Shown: positions 1 through 5,659 of the stretch, one piece after another | Layout: each line of letters begins with the position of its first letter | Numbering within the stretch: position 1 is the first letter of the stretch | Source of the DNA: JAXDLH01 sp034666705 | GTDB lineage: Bacteria > Chloroflexota > UBA6077 > SHYK01 | Direction: 5' to 3' | Assembly (NCBI GenBank): GCA_034666705.1 | Contig: JAXDLH010000407.1 | Span: forward strand, 1 to 8,400 | DNA: 8,400 nucleotides | Notes under the pieces: model-generated | What the model was told of the DNA's origin: nothing | The model's input: the letters and a program-made list of their open reading frames with translations, nothing else | The model's database searches: none | Translations under genes and position numbers: made by a program

Positions 1-1
1 A

Positions 2-508
2 ATCGTCACGTTCTTCTCAAACGTCGAGGCGATCGCCGAAATGTTTACCTATTTCCGCACCTATGCGCGGGAGCACTGCGGGTGGACGCCGGGTCCCGAG
101 GACACCGCCGTCAGCCGCCACGTGTTCGTCGCGCCCACCGACGAGCAGGCGCGCGCCCAGGCGGAGCCCTATCTGCAGCAGCTCTACGGCCGCCGTGCGC
201 AGCTCTGGGAGCGTGACGAGATTCGCCAGATGGCCGAAGCGCGCGTCACCGAGCGCAGCTTCTCCTACAGCACCCATGGGCGTCACTCGATGCCGATTGG
301 CGCTCGGGCAGAAGATCCACGGCCGCGGGCGGACCACCACGCGATATTCGGCAGCCCCGACACGGTGATTCGTCGCATCAAGGAAGACCAGGAGGCGATG
401 GGTTCCGGACTCCTCGTTACTGGCTTGCCATTCGGTCCCATGCCACCGGACGTCGCGATGCAGAGTCTCGAGTTGTTCGGCAAGGAGGTGCTGCCGAATC
501 TCCGGTAG
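2..508 (+). CDS. LLM-class (luciferase-like) flavin-dependent oxidoreductase, C-terminal part
   Basis: The reading frame is open from the left edge to the TAG at 506-508, giving 168 residues; the start lies outside the window. Members of this TIM-barrel family use FMN or F420 to oxidise small organic substrates in the cytosol. The tail is diagnostic: a segment beginning IFGSPDTVIRRIKED, where these proteins close the cofactor site with a G-S/T-P-(E/D)-x-V helix, followed by GLPFGPMP and the closing helix SLELFGKEVLPNLR. The central part (EQARAQAEPYLQQLY) matches the helical insertion usual before that tail. The N-terminal flavin-binding half is missing, so cofactor type and substrate cannot be judged. 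Family lengths of about 330-380 residues imply that roughly half the protein is seen. The VOC gene follows 62 bases downstream on the same strand and may be co-transcribed. Family call is firm; specific function is unknown. Confidence 0.85.
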   Translation: MVTFFSNVEAIAEMFTYFRTYAREHCGWTPGPEDTAVSRHVFVAPTDEQARAQAEPYLQQLYGRRAQLWERDEIRQMAEARVTERSFSYSTHGRHSMPIGARAEDPRPRADHHAIFGSPDTVIRRIKEDQEAMGSGLLVTGLPFGPMPPDVAMQSLELFGKEVLPNLR

Positions 509-570
509 GAACGTCGGGGTGGGCGCGGCTACCCACACCACGAGAGCTTAAGATTGAAAGGGAGCGGAAC

Positions 571-981
571 ATGCCAACTATTGCACGGCTCAGCCACGTC
601 GGGTTCAATGTGCCTCGGCCAATCTTCGAGCAGGAGTGCGAGTTCTGGGAGAAGGTGATCGGCTTGAAGCGCAACAAGGGCGAGGCAGGACGGGTCGCCT
701 TTTTCGCCGCGGACCCCCTGCGCGACCACGAGTTCATTCTTTACGCCGTCGACGCAGACGTGCCCGGCTATGGCGACAAGAGCTGCATGCTCAACCACGT
801 GGCCTTCGACGTGGCAACCGACGCCGAAGTCGACGCCTTCACGGCGCGAATCCGCGAATATGGCATTGAGGTCGACGAGCCGGACATCCCGCGTCACCAG
901 AACAAGGTGACCAGCCCTGCCGGAGTTCATTTCGAGATCGGCACGCCGCCCTACCTGCGTCCCAGCACGAAGCGGAGCTGA
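571..981 (+). CDS. VOC-family metalloprotein (glyoxalase/extradiol dioxygenase fold)
   Basis: This 136-residue protein is the usual size for one vicinal-oxygen-chelate domain made of two beta-alpha-beta-beta-beta halves. His9 (LSHVGF) opens the first half, His76 (LNHVAF) opens the second, and Glu122 (HFEIG) sits on the last strand; these fit three of the usual metal ligands. The family includes glyoxalase I, extradiol ring-cleaving dioxygenases, epimerases and fosfomycin or bleomycin resistance proteins, and the sequence does not decide among them. There is no signal peptide, so it should be cytosolic. The ATG at 571 is preceded by a purine-rich AAAGGGAG site about 6-7 bases away. It follows the flavin oxidoreductase by 62 bases, a gap that holds only a weak 5-bp inverted repeat (519-523 with 532-536) without a T tract, so read-through is plausible. 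The following gene is convergent and ends 37 bases away. Pairing with a flavin monooxygenase fits small-molecule catabolism, but that is inference. Confidence 0.85.
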   Translation: MPTIARLSHVGFNVPRPIFEQECEFWEKVIGLKRNKGEAGRVAFFAADPLRDHEFILYAVDADVPGYGDKSCMLNHVAFDVATDAEVDAFTARIREYGIEVDEPDIPRHQNKVTSPAGVHFEIGTPPYLRPSTKRS

Positions 982-1018
982 CCCGCTCTAATCGCGCGCG
1001 ACCTGGTCTACGGTGGTC

Positions 1019-2761
1019 CTAGGTGTCCTTTGACCAGAGGTGAGCGCTGCGCGTGTATGGGCTGAATGGCGGGCCCCCGGTGAGCCCGCCGTTCATGTCG
1101 TCGAGCGCGTGTACGCTTTGCCCCAGCGTGGCCCAGACCGGGATGAAATAGAGCATCATGATCGGCAGGTCCTGCGCGACAGTTTCGGCGATGCCGCGCA
1201 TGGACTCGCCGCGCGATTCCGTGGTCAGACTGGCGCGATAGCGGCCGATGAGGTCGGTCATCTGTGTACTCGCGTAGTGGCCCCGGTTCTGGCCAGCATA
1301 GCCATTGCTGGCGATAGGCGTCGTGGCGATGTTCAAGCGGTCGAAAATGCGGTCGCCTTCACCGCTGCCGCCGATCTCCATCCCCGAATAGGATTGCAGG
1401 TACTGGCGGTCGCCACTCGCGGCCGGCGGTGGCACGGTCAGCGACGCATCCACCCCGATGTCCTGCAGCATGCGTACCGCCGCCTGGCCTAGATCCGGTC
1501 GGGTTGCTCGAACGTCGAGAGTGAATGGATGGCCCGCGGCGTCCGCCAGTCTGCCATCCGCCCCGCGAACCCAGCCGAGCTCGGCGAGCATGCGAATTGC
1601 GCGCTGGGGATCGCTGGTACTCCCGGAGCTGACGTCTTTGACGTATGGGAAGAGCGGGTCGGCCGGCTGTAACAGCGACGTCGCCTCGCCTTCCGGTACG
1701 CGACGTCCGCCCCAGGCGATCTCCGCCATGGCTGGCCGATCCATCGCGAGGTACATGGCCTGGCGAGCTCGGATGTCGAGGAGCGCCGGCTGCTGCACGA
1801 TCTCGGGCGCGAACTGGTGCGCCAGGTATTGCGGGCCCCCGTTTTTGGCAATCACTGTGCCCGCGCTACCCCACTGCTCCCTCAGGGTCTGACCCTGGGC
1901 GGCGTCAAGCAGCTCGATGGTCATATCAACGTCGCCCGCTAGGATCGACGCGAAGACGGCATTCGAGTCGAGGATCTCCCGGATGATGACCTCGTCGATT
2001 TTGGGACGACCGAGAAAATAGCCCTCGTGGGCCACGAGCACGGTCGCCGCTCCGGGCTGGTACTGCGCGACTCGGAATGGACCGGACTGCACGAGCTCCG
2101 AGGTCCAATAGGGCAGATTCAGGAACGCGGTCTTCGCGAGCGTCGTATACGGCTGCTCCAGGATGTGGGCGGGGAGCGCCCAGAGCAAGGGCCCTCCCAG
2201 GCTATCGGCCAGAAAATACGGGTGCTTCCAGGTGATCAGGAACGAGTGGGCGTCGATCGCCTGCACCGACTCCATCTGCTGGATGGCGCTGCGATCGCTT
2301 ACGGGGATTTCCGGGTCAGCCTCGACCGTGTAGCTAAAGGCGAAATCGTCCGCGGTGATCGGGGTGCCGTCGTGCCAGGTTGCGTTCGGCCGCACCGTCC
2401 ACCGGGTCGTCATGCGCCCGTCCGGCAGGACCGCCATCGTGCCTTGCTCGAGAGAGGGTCGCTCCTGAGCAAGCCACGGGACCGGCAGTCCGGTGGCGTC
2501 GCCCGCGGCGAGGCCGGCGGAGATCAATGGCGCGTAGGTGACGACGCTCCCCACACCGGTCGTCTGCCCGATGTATCCGAAAGCGACGACGGGCTTGGAG
2601 ACCGCGACGGTGAGCCTCGACTTGAGATGGACTGTCTCAGTCCCCGCGGGGGCGACACCGCGCGCCGGTTGGGCAGTGGCCGCCGGGCTGCAGGCCGCGA
2701 GCGCGATCGCCGTGCCGAGCAACAAGAACCAGCCGGTGGGGAGCCGATGCCGCACTGTCAC
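1019..2761 (-). CDS. ABC transporter substrate-binding lipoprotein, family 5 (peptide/nickel/opine type)
   Basis: This 580-residue protein begins with a lipoprotein signal: a short basic start (MTVRHR), a hydrophobic core (FLLLGTAIALA) and the lipobox LAAC with Cys24 as the predicted lipidated residue. A flexible Ala/Pro/Thr-rich linker follows. The family 5 signature is clear at about residues 127-145 (ATWHDGTPITADDFAFSY), and SGPFRVAQYQPG (about 226-237) matches the conserved segment preceding the second lobe. The C-terminal LPIMMLYFIPVWA is also typical. Such proteins capture peptides, nickel chelates, opines or sugars outside the membrane and deliver them to an ABC permease. The length fits the family (about 500-600). 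The start is GTG at 2761, supported by a GGGGGTGG ribosome site just upstream (2773-2766). No permease or ATPase gene lies in the window, so the partner transporter and the ligand are unknown. The divergence of residues 300-480 from what I recognise prevents a finer call. Confidence 0.9.
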   Translation of the reverse strand: MTVRHRLPTGWFLLLGTAIALAACSPAATAQPARGVAPAGTETVHLKSRLTVAVSKPVVAFGYIGQTTGVGSVVTYAPLISAGLAAGDATGLPVPWLAQERPSLEQGTMAVLPDGRMTTRWTVRPNATWHDGTPITADDFAFSYTVEADPEIPVSDRSAIQQMESVQAIDAHSFLITWKHPYFLADSLGGPLLWALPAHILEQPYTTLAKTAFLNLPYWTSELVQSGPFRVAQYQPGAATVLVAHEGYFLGRPKIDEVIIREILDSNAVFASILAGDVDMTIELLDAAQGQTLREQWGSAGTVIAKNGGPQYLAHQFAPEIVQQPALLDIRARQAMYLAMDRPAMAEIAWGGRRVPEGEATSLLQPADPLFPYVKDVSSGSTSDPQRAIRMLAELGWVRGADGRLADAAGHPFTLDVRATRPDLGQAAVRMLQDIGVDASLTVPPPAASGDRQYLQSYSGMEIGGSGEGDRIFDRLNIATTPIASNGYAGQNRGHYASTQMTDLIGRYRASLTTESRGESMRGIAETVAQDLPIMMLYFIPVWATLGQSVHALDDMNGGLTGGPPFSPYTRSAHLWSKDT

Positions 2762-2801
2762 GAGTCCACCCCCTTCGTACTCGTCCTCTAGCGGCAGCTC
2801 C

Positions 2802-2817
2802 GCTCGTCCAGACGAGC
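2802..2817. repeat. Short inverted repeat in leader of the binding-protein gene
   Basis: GCTCGT and ACGAGC are perfect reverse complements separated by CCAG; counting the next C-G pair gives a 7-bp arm. It lies 41-56 bases upstream of the GTG start at 2761, inside the likely untranslated leader. It could fold as a small RNA hairpin or act as a protein site, and at this length in GC-rich DNA it could also be chance. Confidence 0.3.
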
Positions 2818-2830
2818 TCTCACGTGGGCC

Positions 2831-2836
2831 AGTATA
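2831..2836 (-). promoter_or_regulatory. Possible -10 element (TATACT) for the binding-protein gene
   Basis: On the minus strand TATACT matches the sigma-70 consensus TATAAT at five of six positions and stands out in GC-rich surroundings. It lies about 70 bases upstream of the GTG at 2761, which would give a leader of roughly 60 bases. No good -35 hexamer is found 16-19 bases upstream, so the assignment is tentative and an activator or another sigma factor could be involved. Confidence 0.3.
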
Positions 2837-2881
2837 CTCGCCAATTTCCGCCCGGGCTCCTCTTTGCTAACTTCCGACGTG

Positions 2882-2893
2882 GTTCTGCAGAAC
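2882..2893. repeat. Perfect 12-bp palindrome (GTTCTGCAGAAC), possible operator
   Basis: The sequence is identical to its own reverse complement over 12 bases. It lies in the 204-base gap between the hydrolase gene and the binding-protein gene, upstream of the latter, and its centre is about 21-22 bp from that of a second inverted repeat at 2901-2917. That spacing is near two helical turns, as expected for a dimeric regulator bound twice on one face. Function is inference. Confidence 0.35.
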
Positions 2894-2900
2894 ATTGTCG

Positions 2901-2917
2901 GGCTCAAATAATGAGCC
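2901..2917. repeat. Inverted repeat GGCTCA-N5-TGAGCC
   Basis: Six-base arms are perfect reverse complements around an AT-rich centre (AATAA). The element lies 49 bases beyond the stop of the minus-strand hydrolase gene, and could be a weak transcription terminator for it; however, no T run follows in either direction. Alternatively it is a regulator site together with the palindrome at 2882-2893, upstream of the binding-protein gene. Confidence 0.4.
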
Positions 2918-2965
2918 GCGTGCAGTGTGACCAACTCGCCCCGCAACGTTGCCCGATCCACCGCC

Positions 2966-3829
2966 TCAGCCCCCGACCGGTTGGAGCGTCTTGAGCTGGC
3001 GGGCGATGAACTCCCTCGCGAGGCGCAGTGCGTGCTCCGAGTCGGCGCCCGGCTGGTTGAGGAACTGGTGCGGTGCGCCAGGGAACTCCTCGTACTCGAC
3101 GTAACCGCCCGCGGCACGGTACGTCTCGGCGAAGTGCGTCTGGATCGATGGCGGGATGTTGTCGTCCTCGCTGCCCTGCACGATGAGCAGCGGTGGGAGT
3201 GGCGCCGCCTCGCCGCGCTCGAGGATACGTTGCGGGTTGGCATCGAATATCTCCTCCCAGGGCTGGAAGAAGGCATGGGTGTGCTCGTCGATGTCATGGC
3301 GGCCGCGCTCGACGGCCCACTCGAAGCGGGCAAATGGGTCGCTGATCGGCGCGCGGGTGAAGAGGTAGACGAGCGAGGCGTCGTCGCCCAGCCCGGGTAC
3401 TGGCTCGGTGTATCGCGAGTCACGCGGCCGCATCGCGGTGAGCTCGACAAGGTGGCCGCCGCTCGAGCCGCCAAACGCGCCCAGCGTCGCTGCATCGGCG
3501 TTGAAGTCGGCCGCGTGCGCCTTGAGCCAGCGGACGGCGTAGTTCACGTCTTGCGGCGCATCTGGATAGTGATATTTCGGCGTCGTGCGCAGGTCTATTG
3601 CCGCCACTACGACTCCGCTGGCGGCAAGCGATTTTGCAGGCGCTGGCTCGCCGGCGCGGTTGTTGCTGTTGGTCCATTGGCCGCCGTGCACGTGGAGCAT
3701 GATCGGGAACGGGCCAGTCCCGCGCGGCTGGTACACGCGGGCGAGCAGCGGCTCGCCGCCGACGCAGCGATACTCGACGTCGCGTTCATCGAACTCAACC
3801 AGGCGGTCCGGATCGTACTCAATCGTCAT
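2966..3829 (-). CDS. Alpha/beta hydrolase (esterase/carboxylesterase type)
   Basis: From the chosen ATG at 3829 this is a 287-residue serine hydrolase of the HSL/dienelactone-like esterase group. The full catalytic set is visible: oxyanion-hole HGG at 48-50 (HVHGGQW), nucleophile elbow GGSSG at 120-124 with Ser122, an acidic residue in GSEDDN (Asp222, or Asp223), and His254 in GAPHQF. It should hydrolyse esters or related bonds of a small molecule in the cytosol; no signal peptide is present. The frame stays open to an ATG at 3964, but that would overlap the divergent gene and its ribosome site. The start at 3829 has a GGAG site 5 bases upstream, and the protein from there begins just ahead of the first strand. 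It is divergent from the decarboxylase-like gene, with 119 bases between starts, so shared control is possible. Substrate unknown. Confidence 0.87.
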   Translation of the reverse strand: MTIEYDPDRLVEFDERDVEYRCVGGEPLLARVYQPRGTGPFPIMLHVHGGQWTNSNNRAGEPAPAKSLAASGVVVAAIDLRTTPKYHYPDAPQDVNYAVRWLKAHAADFNADAATLGAFGGSSGGHLVELTAMRPRDSRYTEPVPGLGDDASLVYLFTRAPISDPFARFEWAVERGRHDIDEHTHAFFQPWEEIFDANPQRILERGEAAPLPPLLIVQGSEDDNIPPSIQTHFAETYRAAGGYVEYEEFPGAPHQFLNQPGADSEHALRLAREFIARQLKTLQPVGG

Positions 3830-3834
3830 CCACT

Positions 3835-3838
3835 CTCC
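3835..3838 (-). promoter_or_regulatory. Ribosome binding site that fixes the hydrolase start
   Basis: On the minus strand GAGGGAGAG precedes the ATG at 3829, with GGAG five bases away. The in-frame upstream ATGs at 3847, 3856 and 3964 lack a comparable site or would run into the divergent gene. Confidence 0.6.
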
Positions 3839-3878
3839 CTCACGCATCGTGGGCATCGTCGGCCTTCGCGGCCGGTCC

Positions 3879-3909
3879 ATTAGACTTCGGATCGCCAGAG
3901 CGGCGCAAC
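3879..3909 (-). promoter_or_regulatory. Possible promoter for the hydrolase gene (TTGCGC-N19-TCTAAT)
   Basis: Reading the minus strand, TCTAAT (3884-3879) matches the sigma-70 -10 consensus at five of six positions, with TTGCGC (3909-3904) upstream at a slightly long 19-bp spacing. This would give a leader of roughly 40 bases to the ATG at 3829. It lies in the divergent gap shared with the gene starting at 3949, so a regulator here could act on both. The match is weak at -35. Confidence 0.3.
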
Positions 3910-3938
3910 AATCGCACGTCCCGATCGAACGTCCGGAT

Positions 3939-3943
3939 GGAGG
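3939..3943 (+). promoter_or_regulatory. Ribosome binding site choosing ATG 3949 over ATG 3937
   Basis: GGAGG ends five bases before the ATG at 3949, the best spacing in the region. The in-frame ATG at 3937 overlaps this site and has no purine-rich site of its own, so 3949 is preferred. Confidence 0.65.
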
Positions 3944-3948
3944 GGCAT

Positions 3949-4941
3949 ATGGCGAAACTCTCACTCACGCTCGCAGTGACCGTGCTGGACCGCACGCGGG
4001 CGATCCTCGACGGCACCATTCGGCCGGAGGGCATCGACCTCAACTGCCTGCCGATGAGCGTCGAGGAGATCTTCTGGCGCATGAGCAAGCACAGCGAATT
4101 CGACGTCTCGGAGATGTCCGGCACTGCCTACATGCTCGACCGCGCGAAGGCGGATCCCCGCTTCATCGCCGTGCCCGTCTTCCTCTCCCGCTCCTTCCGC
4201 CACTCGGGCATGTATGTGCACGCCGGAAGCGGCATCGAGCGCCCCGAGGACCTCGTGGGCAAGCGCGTCGGCGCGCCGGAGTACGCCGTCACGGCGGTCA
4301 CGTGGATCCGCGGGATGCTGAAGCACGAGTATGGGATCGAGCCAAGCGACCTGCACTGGATGATCGGCGGCCAGGAGTCGCCCGGGCGTGAGGAGCGTGC
4401 GTACTTCGTCCCGCCTGCTGGCGTCACGATCGAGCCGCTTCCGCCCGGCGCAACGCTAAACGATATGCTCGTGAAGGGCGAGATCGACGCGATGTTCGCG
4501 CCGCGCATCCCGAAGCCGTTCGCAGAGGGCAACCCCGCCATCCGGCGGCTCTTCCCGGACGTGCAAGCGGTCGAGGAGGACTACTACCGGCGGACCAAGA
4601 TCTTTCCCATCATGCACATCCTCGTGATGAAGCAGGAGATCTACCGCGAGCATCCGTGGGTGGCGGAGAGCCTGTACAAGGCGTTCCGGCGCGCGAAAGA
4701 GGAGTGCATGCAGGCGATGTACGATGCGACGGCGATCCCCTGCTCGCTGCCGTGGTTCGTGCAGGAGATCGAGCGGGAGCGCCGCGTGTTCGGCTACGAC
4801 CTGTGGCCGTACGGCATCGAGGAGAGCCGGCCCACGTTGGAGGCGATGGTGCAATACCACGTGGAGCAGGAGCTTATCCCCAGGGCGATCCCCATCGAGG
4901 AGTTGTTCGCCACGCCGACCGTCAACGAGTTCAAGATCTAA
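3949..4941 (+). CDS. 4,5-dihydroxyphthalate decarboxylase-like protein (NMT1/periplasmic-binding fold)
   Basis: The protein has 330 residues from ATG 3949. Its motifs are those of the family annotated as 4,5-dihydroxyphthalate decarboxylase, which has a type II periplasmic-binding fold: SRSFRHSGMYVH (about 80-91), SGIERPEDLVGKRVGAPEY (94-112), HEYGI then the IGG at 139-141, IFPIMHILVMKQEIYREHPWVAESLYKAF (218-246) and WPYGIEESRPTLEAM (286-300). The characterised relative removes a carboxyl group from 4,5-dihydroxyphthalate to give protocatechuate in phthalate breakdown. No signal peptide or lipobox is present, so a cytosolic enzyme is more likely than a transporter binding protein, although automated annotation often says the latter. 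The natural substrate need not be a phthalate, since close paralogues are common and mostly untested. The cupin gene starts 14 bases downstream on the same strand, which implies co-transcription; the hydrolase is divergent. Family call is confident, exact reaction is not. Confidence 0.85.
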   Translation: MAKLSLTLAVTVLDRTRAILDGTIRPEGIDLNCLPMSVEEIFWRMSKHSEFDVSEMSGTAYMLDRAKADPRFIAVPVFLSRSFRHSGMYVHAGSGIERPEDLVGKRVGAPEYAVTAVTWIRGMLKHEYGIEPSDLHWMIGGQESPGREERAYFVPPAGVTIEPLPPGATLNDMLVKGEIDAMFAPRIPKPFAEGNPAIRRLFPDVQAVEEDYYRRTKIFPIMHILVMKQEIYREHPWVAESLYKAFRRAKEECMQAMYDATAIPCSLPWFVQEIERERRVFGYDLWPYGIEESRPTLEAMVQYHVEQELIPRAIPIEELFATPTVNEFKI

Positions 4942-4955
4942 CGAGGATCGGGACC

Positions 4956-5495
4956 ATGACCGAAGTGATTCATCATCCGAAGCCGCCGGAGATCGCCGAC
5001 CTCTCGATCGAGCAGGTCACCGAGCGGTTCGTCGCCCGCTTCATCGATCGCAAGGCCGACTGGGATGCCTTCGCCGACGCACGCATCGACGGGTACAAGC
5101 GGGCGCAGCACCGCTTCATCGGGGCCGGCGGCTCTGGCAAGCACGGCGACCCCACGGTGATCCCGCCGCGCGGCTTCACGCTCAGCATCATGTACGTTGA
5201 GCCGGGGCAAGGCAACGCCGCCCATACCCACGAGGTGGAGGAGATCTTCTTCGTGCTGCGCGGCCAGCTCACTGCGTTCGTGCAGGATGAGCATGGCCGC
5301 CGCATCGACGTGAAGCTCGGCCCGTGGGACTGCATCGCCTGCCCGCCAGGCGTGATTCACGGCTACGTCAACGAGGGGCTGGAGCCGGTGTATTTCCAGG
5401 TCATGCTTGGCACTGCGCGTCCTGAGCTCATGGGCTACACCGATCCCGAGCTCGCCAAACAGCGCGGCGCACACCTCGATGGCGTACAGGGCTGA
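4956..5495 (+). CDS. Cupin-domain metalloprotein (possible dioxygenase or isomerase)
   Basis: The product has 179 residues with a single central cupin barrel. Motif 1 fits G(X)5HXH(X)3E(X)6G exactly: Gly84, His90, His92, Glu96, Gly103. In motif 2, PPGVIHGYVN supplies His135 and Asn139, so the usual 3-His/1-Glu metal site is intact. About 70 residues precede the barrel, mostly helical in appearance, and a 25-residue tail follows. There is no signal peptide. Single-domain cupins of this size include ring-cleaving dioxygenases, sugar isomerases and substrate-binding regulators; I cannot choose among them. ATG 4956 has a GAGG nine bases upstream, and it lies 14 bases after the decarboxylase-like stop, so the two are almost certainly one operon and may act on the same molecule. 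The next gene is 164 bases away. Confidence 0.87.
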   Translation: MTEVIHHPKPPEIADLSIEQVTERFVARFIDRKADWDAFADARIDGYKRAQHRFIGAGGSGKHGDPTVIPPRGFTLSIMYVEPGQGNAAHTHEVEEIFFVLRGQLTAFVQDEHGRRIDVKLGPWDCIACPPGVIHGYVNEGLEPVYFQVMLGTARPELMGYTDPELAKQRGAHLDGVQG

Positions 5496-5578
5496 CACCC
5501 AGCGCGAGAAGCCAATCCAAAGTGTCGCCAGCCATACAGAATTCATGTCTGTCGTGCCGCAGACCCCCAACCTGCTTG

Positions 5579-5590
5579 CAGTCTAGACTG
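5579..5590. repeat. Perfect 12-bp palindrome (CAGTCTAGACTG) upstream of the peptidase gene
   Basis: The sequence equals its own reverse complement over 12 bases and includes TAGACT, a partial -10 match on either strand. It lies 70 bases upstream of the ATG at 5660, in the 164-base gap after the cupin gene, so it could be part of an operator or promoter. No convincing -35 element is found at the right distance. Confidence 0.3.
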
Positions 5591-5595
5591 GCGCT

Positions 5596-5626
5596 GTCGA
5601 GCCACGAGCTGTGGGGCTGCCTCGAC
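5596..5626 (+). other. Possible leader hairpin ahead of the peptidase gene
   Basis: GTCGAG (5596-5601) pairs with CTCGAC (5621-5626), and the next bases CCAC (5602-5605) pair with GTGG (5611-5614), leaving a small loop and a 6-base bulge on the 3' side. It ends 20 bases before the AAGGAGG ribosome site. It could tune translation or end read-through from the cupin gene, but no T tract follows. This was found by eye only. Confidence 0.25.
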
Positions 5627-5659
5627 GGTGAGTGAGTTCAGTGGCAAGGAGGTTCCATC

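Noticed and set aside
986..1018. GC-rich alternating CGCGCG between the convergent VOC and lipoprotein genes as a terminator
   Set aside because: The palindrome is only about 8 bases with no loop, so it cannot form a useful hairpin; no T tract is present.
2027..2791. Plus-strand open frame of 254 codons
   Set aside because: It is antisense to the substrate-binding lipoprotein and Arg/Gly-rich without motifs.
2927..3883. Long plus-strand open frame of 318 codons
   Set aside because: It lies opposite the hydrolase gene, which has a full catalytic triad and family motifs. The translation is Arg/Val/Glu-rich low-complexity with no recognisable domain, as usual for the antisense of GC-rich genes.
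3830..3964. N-terminal extension of the hydrolase to ATG 3964
   Set aside because: It would overlap the start and ribosome site of the divergent gene, and the extra residues (CDCCAALAIRSLMDRPRRP) do not resemble a signal peptide or domain.
4938..5570. Minus-strand open frame of 210 codons
   Set aside because: It covers the cupin gene in antisense; the cupin motifs on the plus strand match the consensus exactly.
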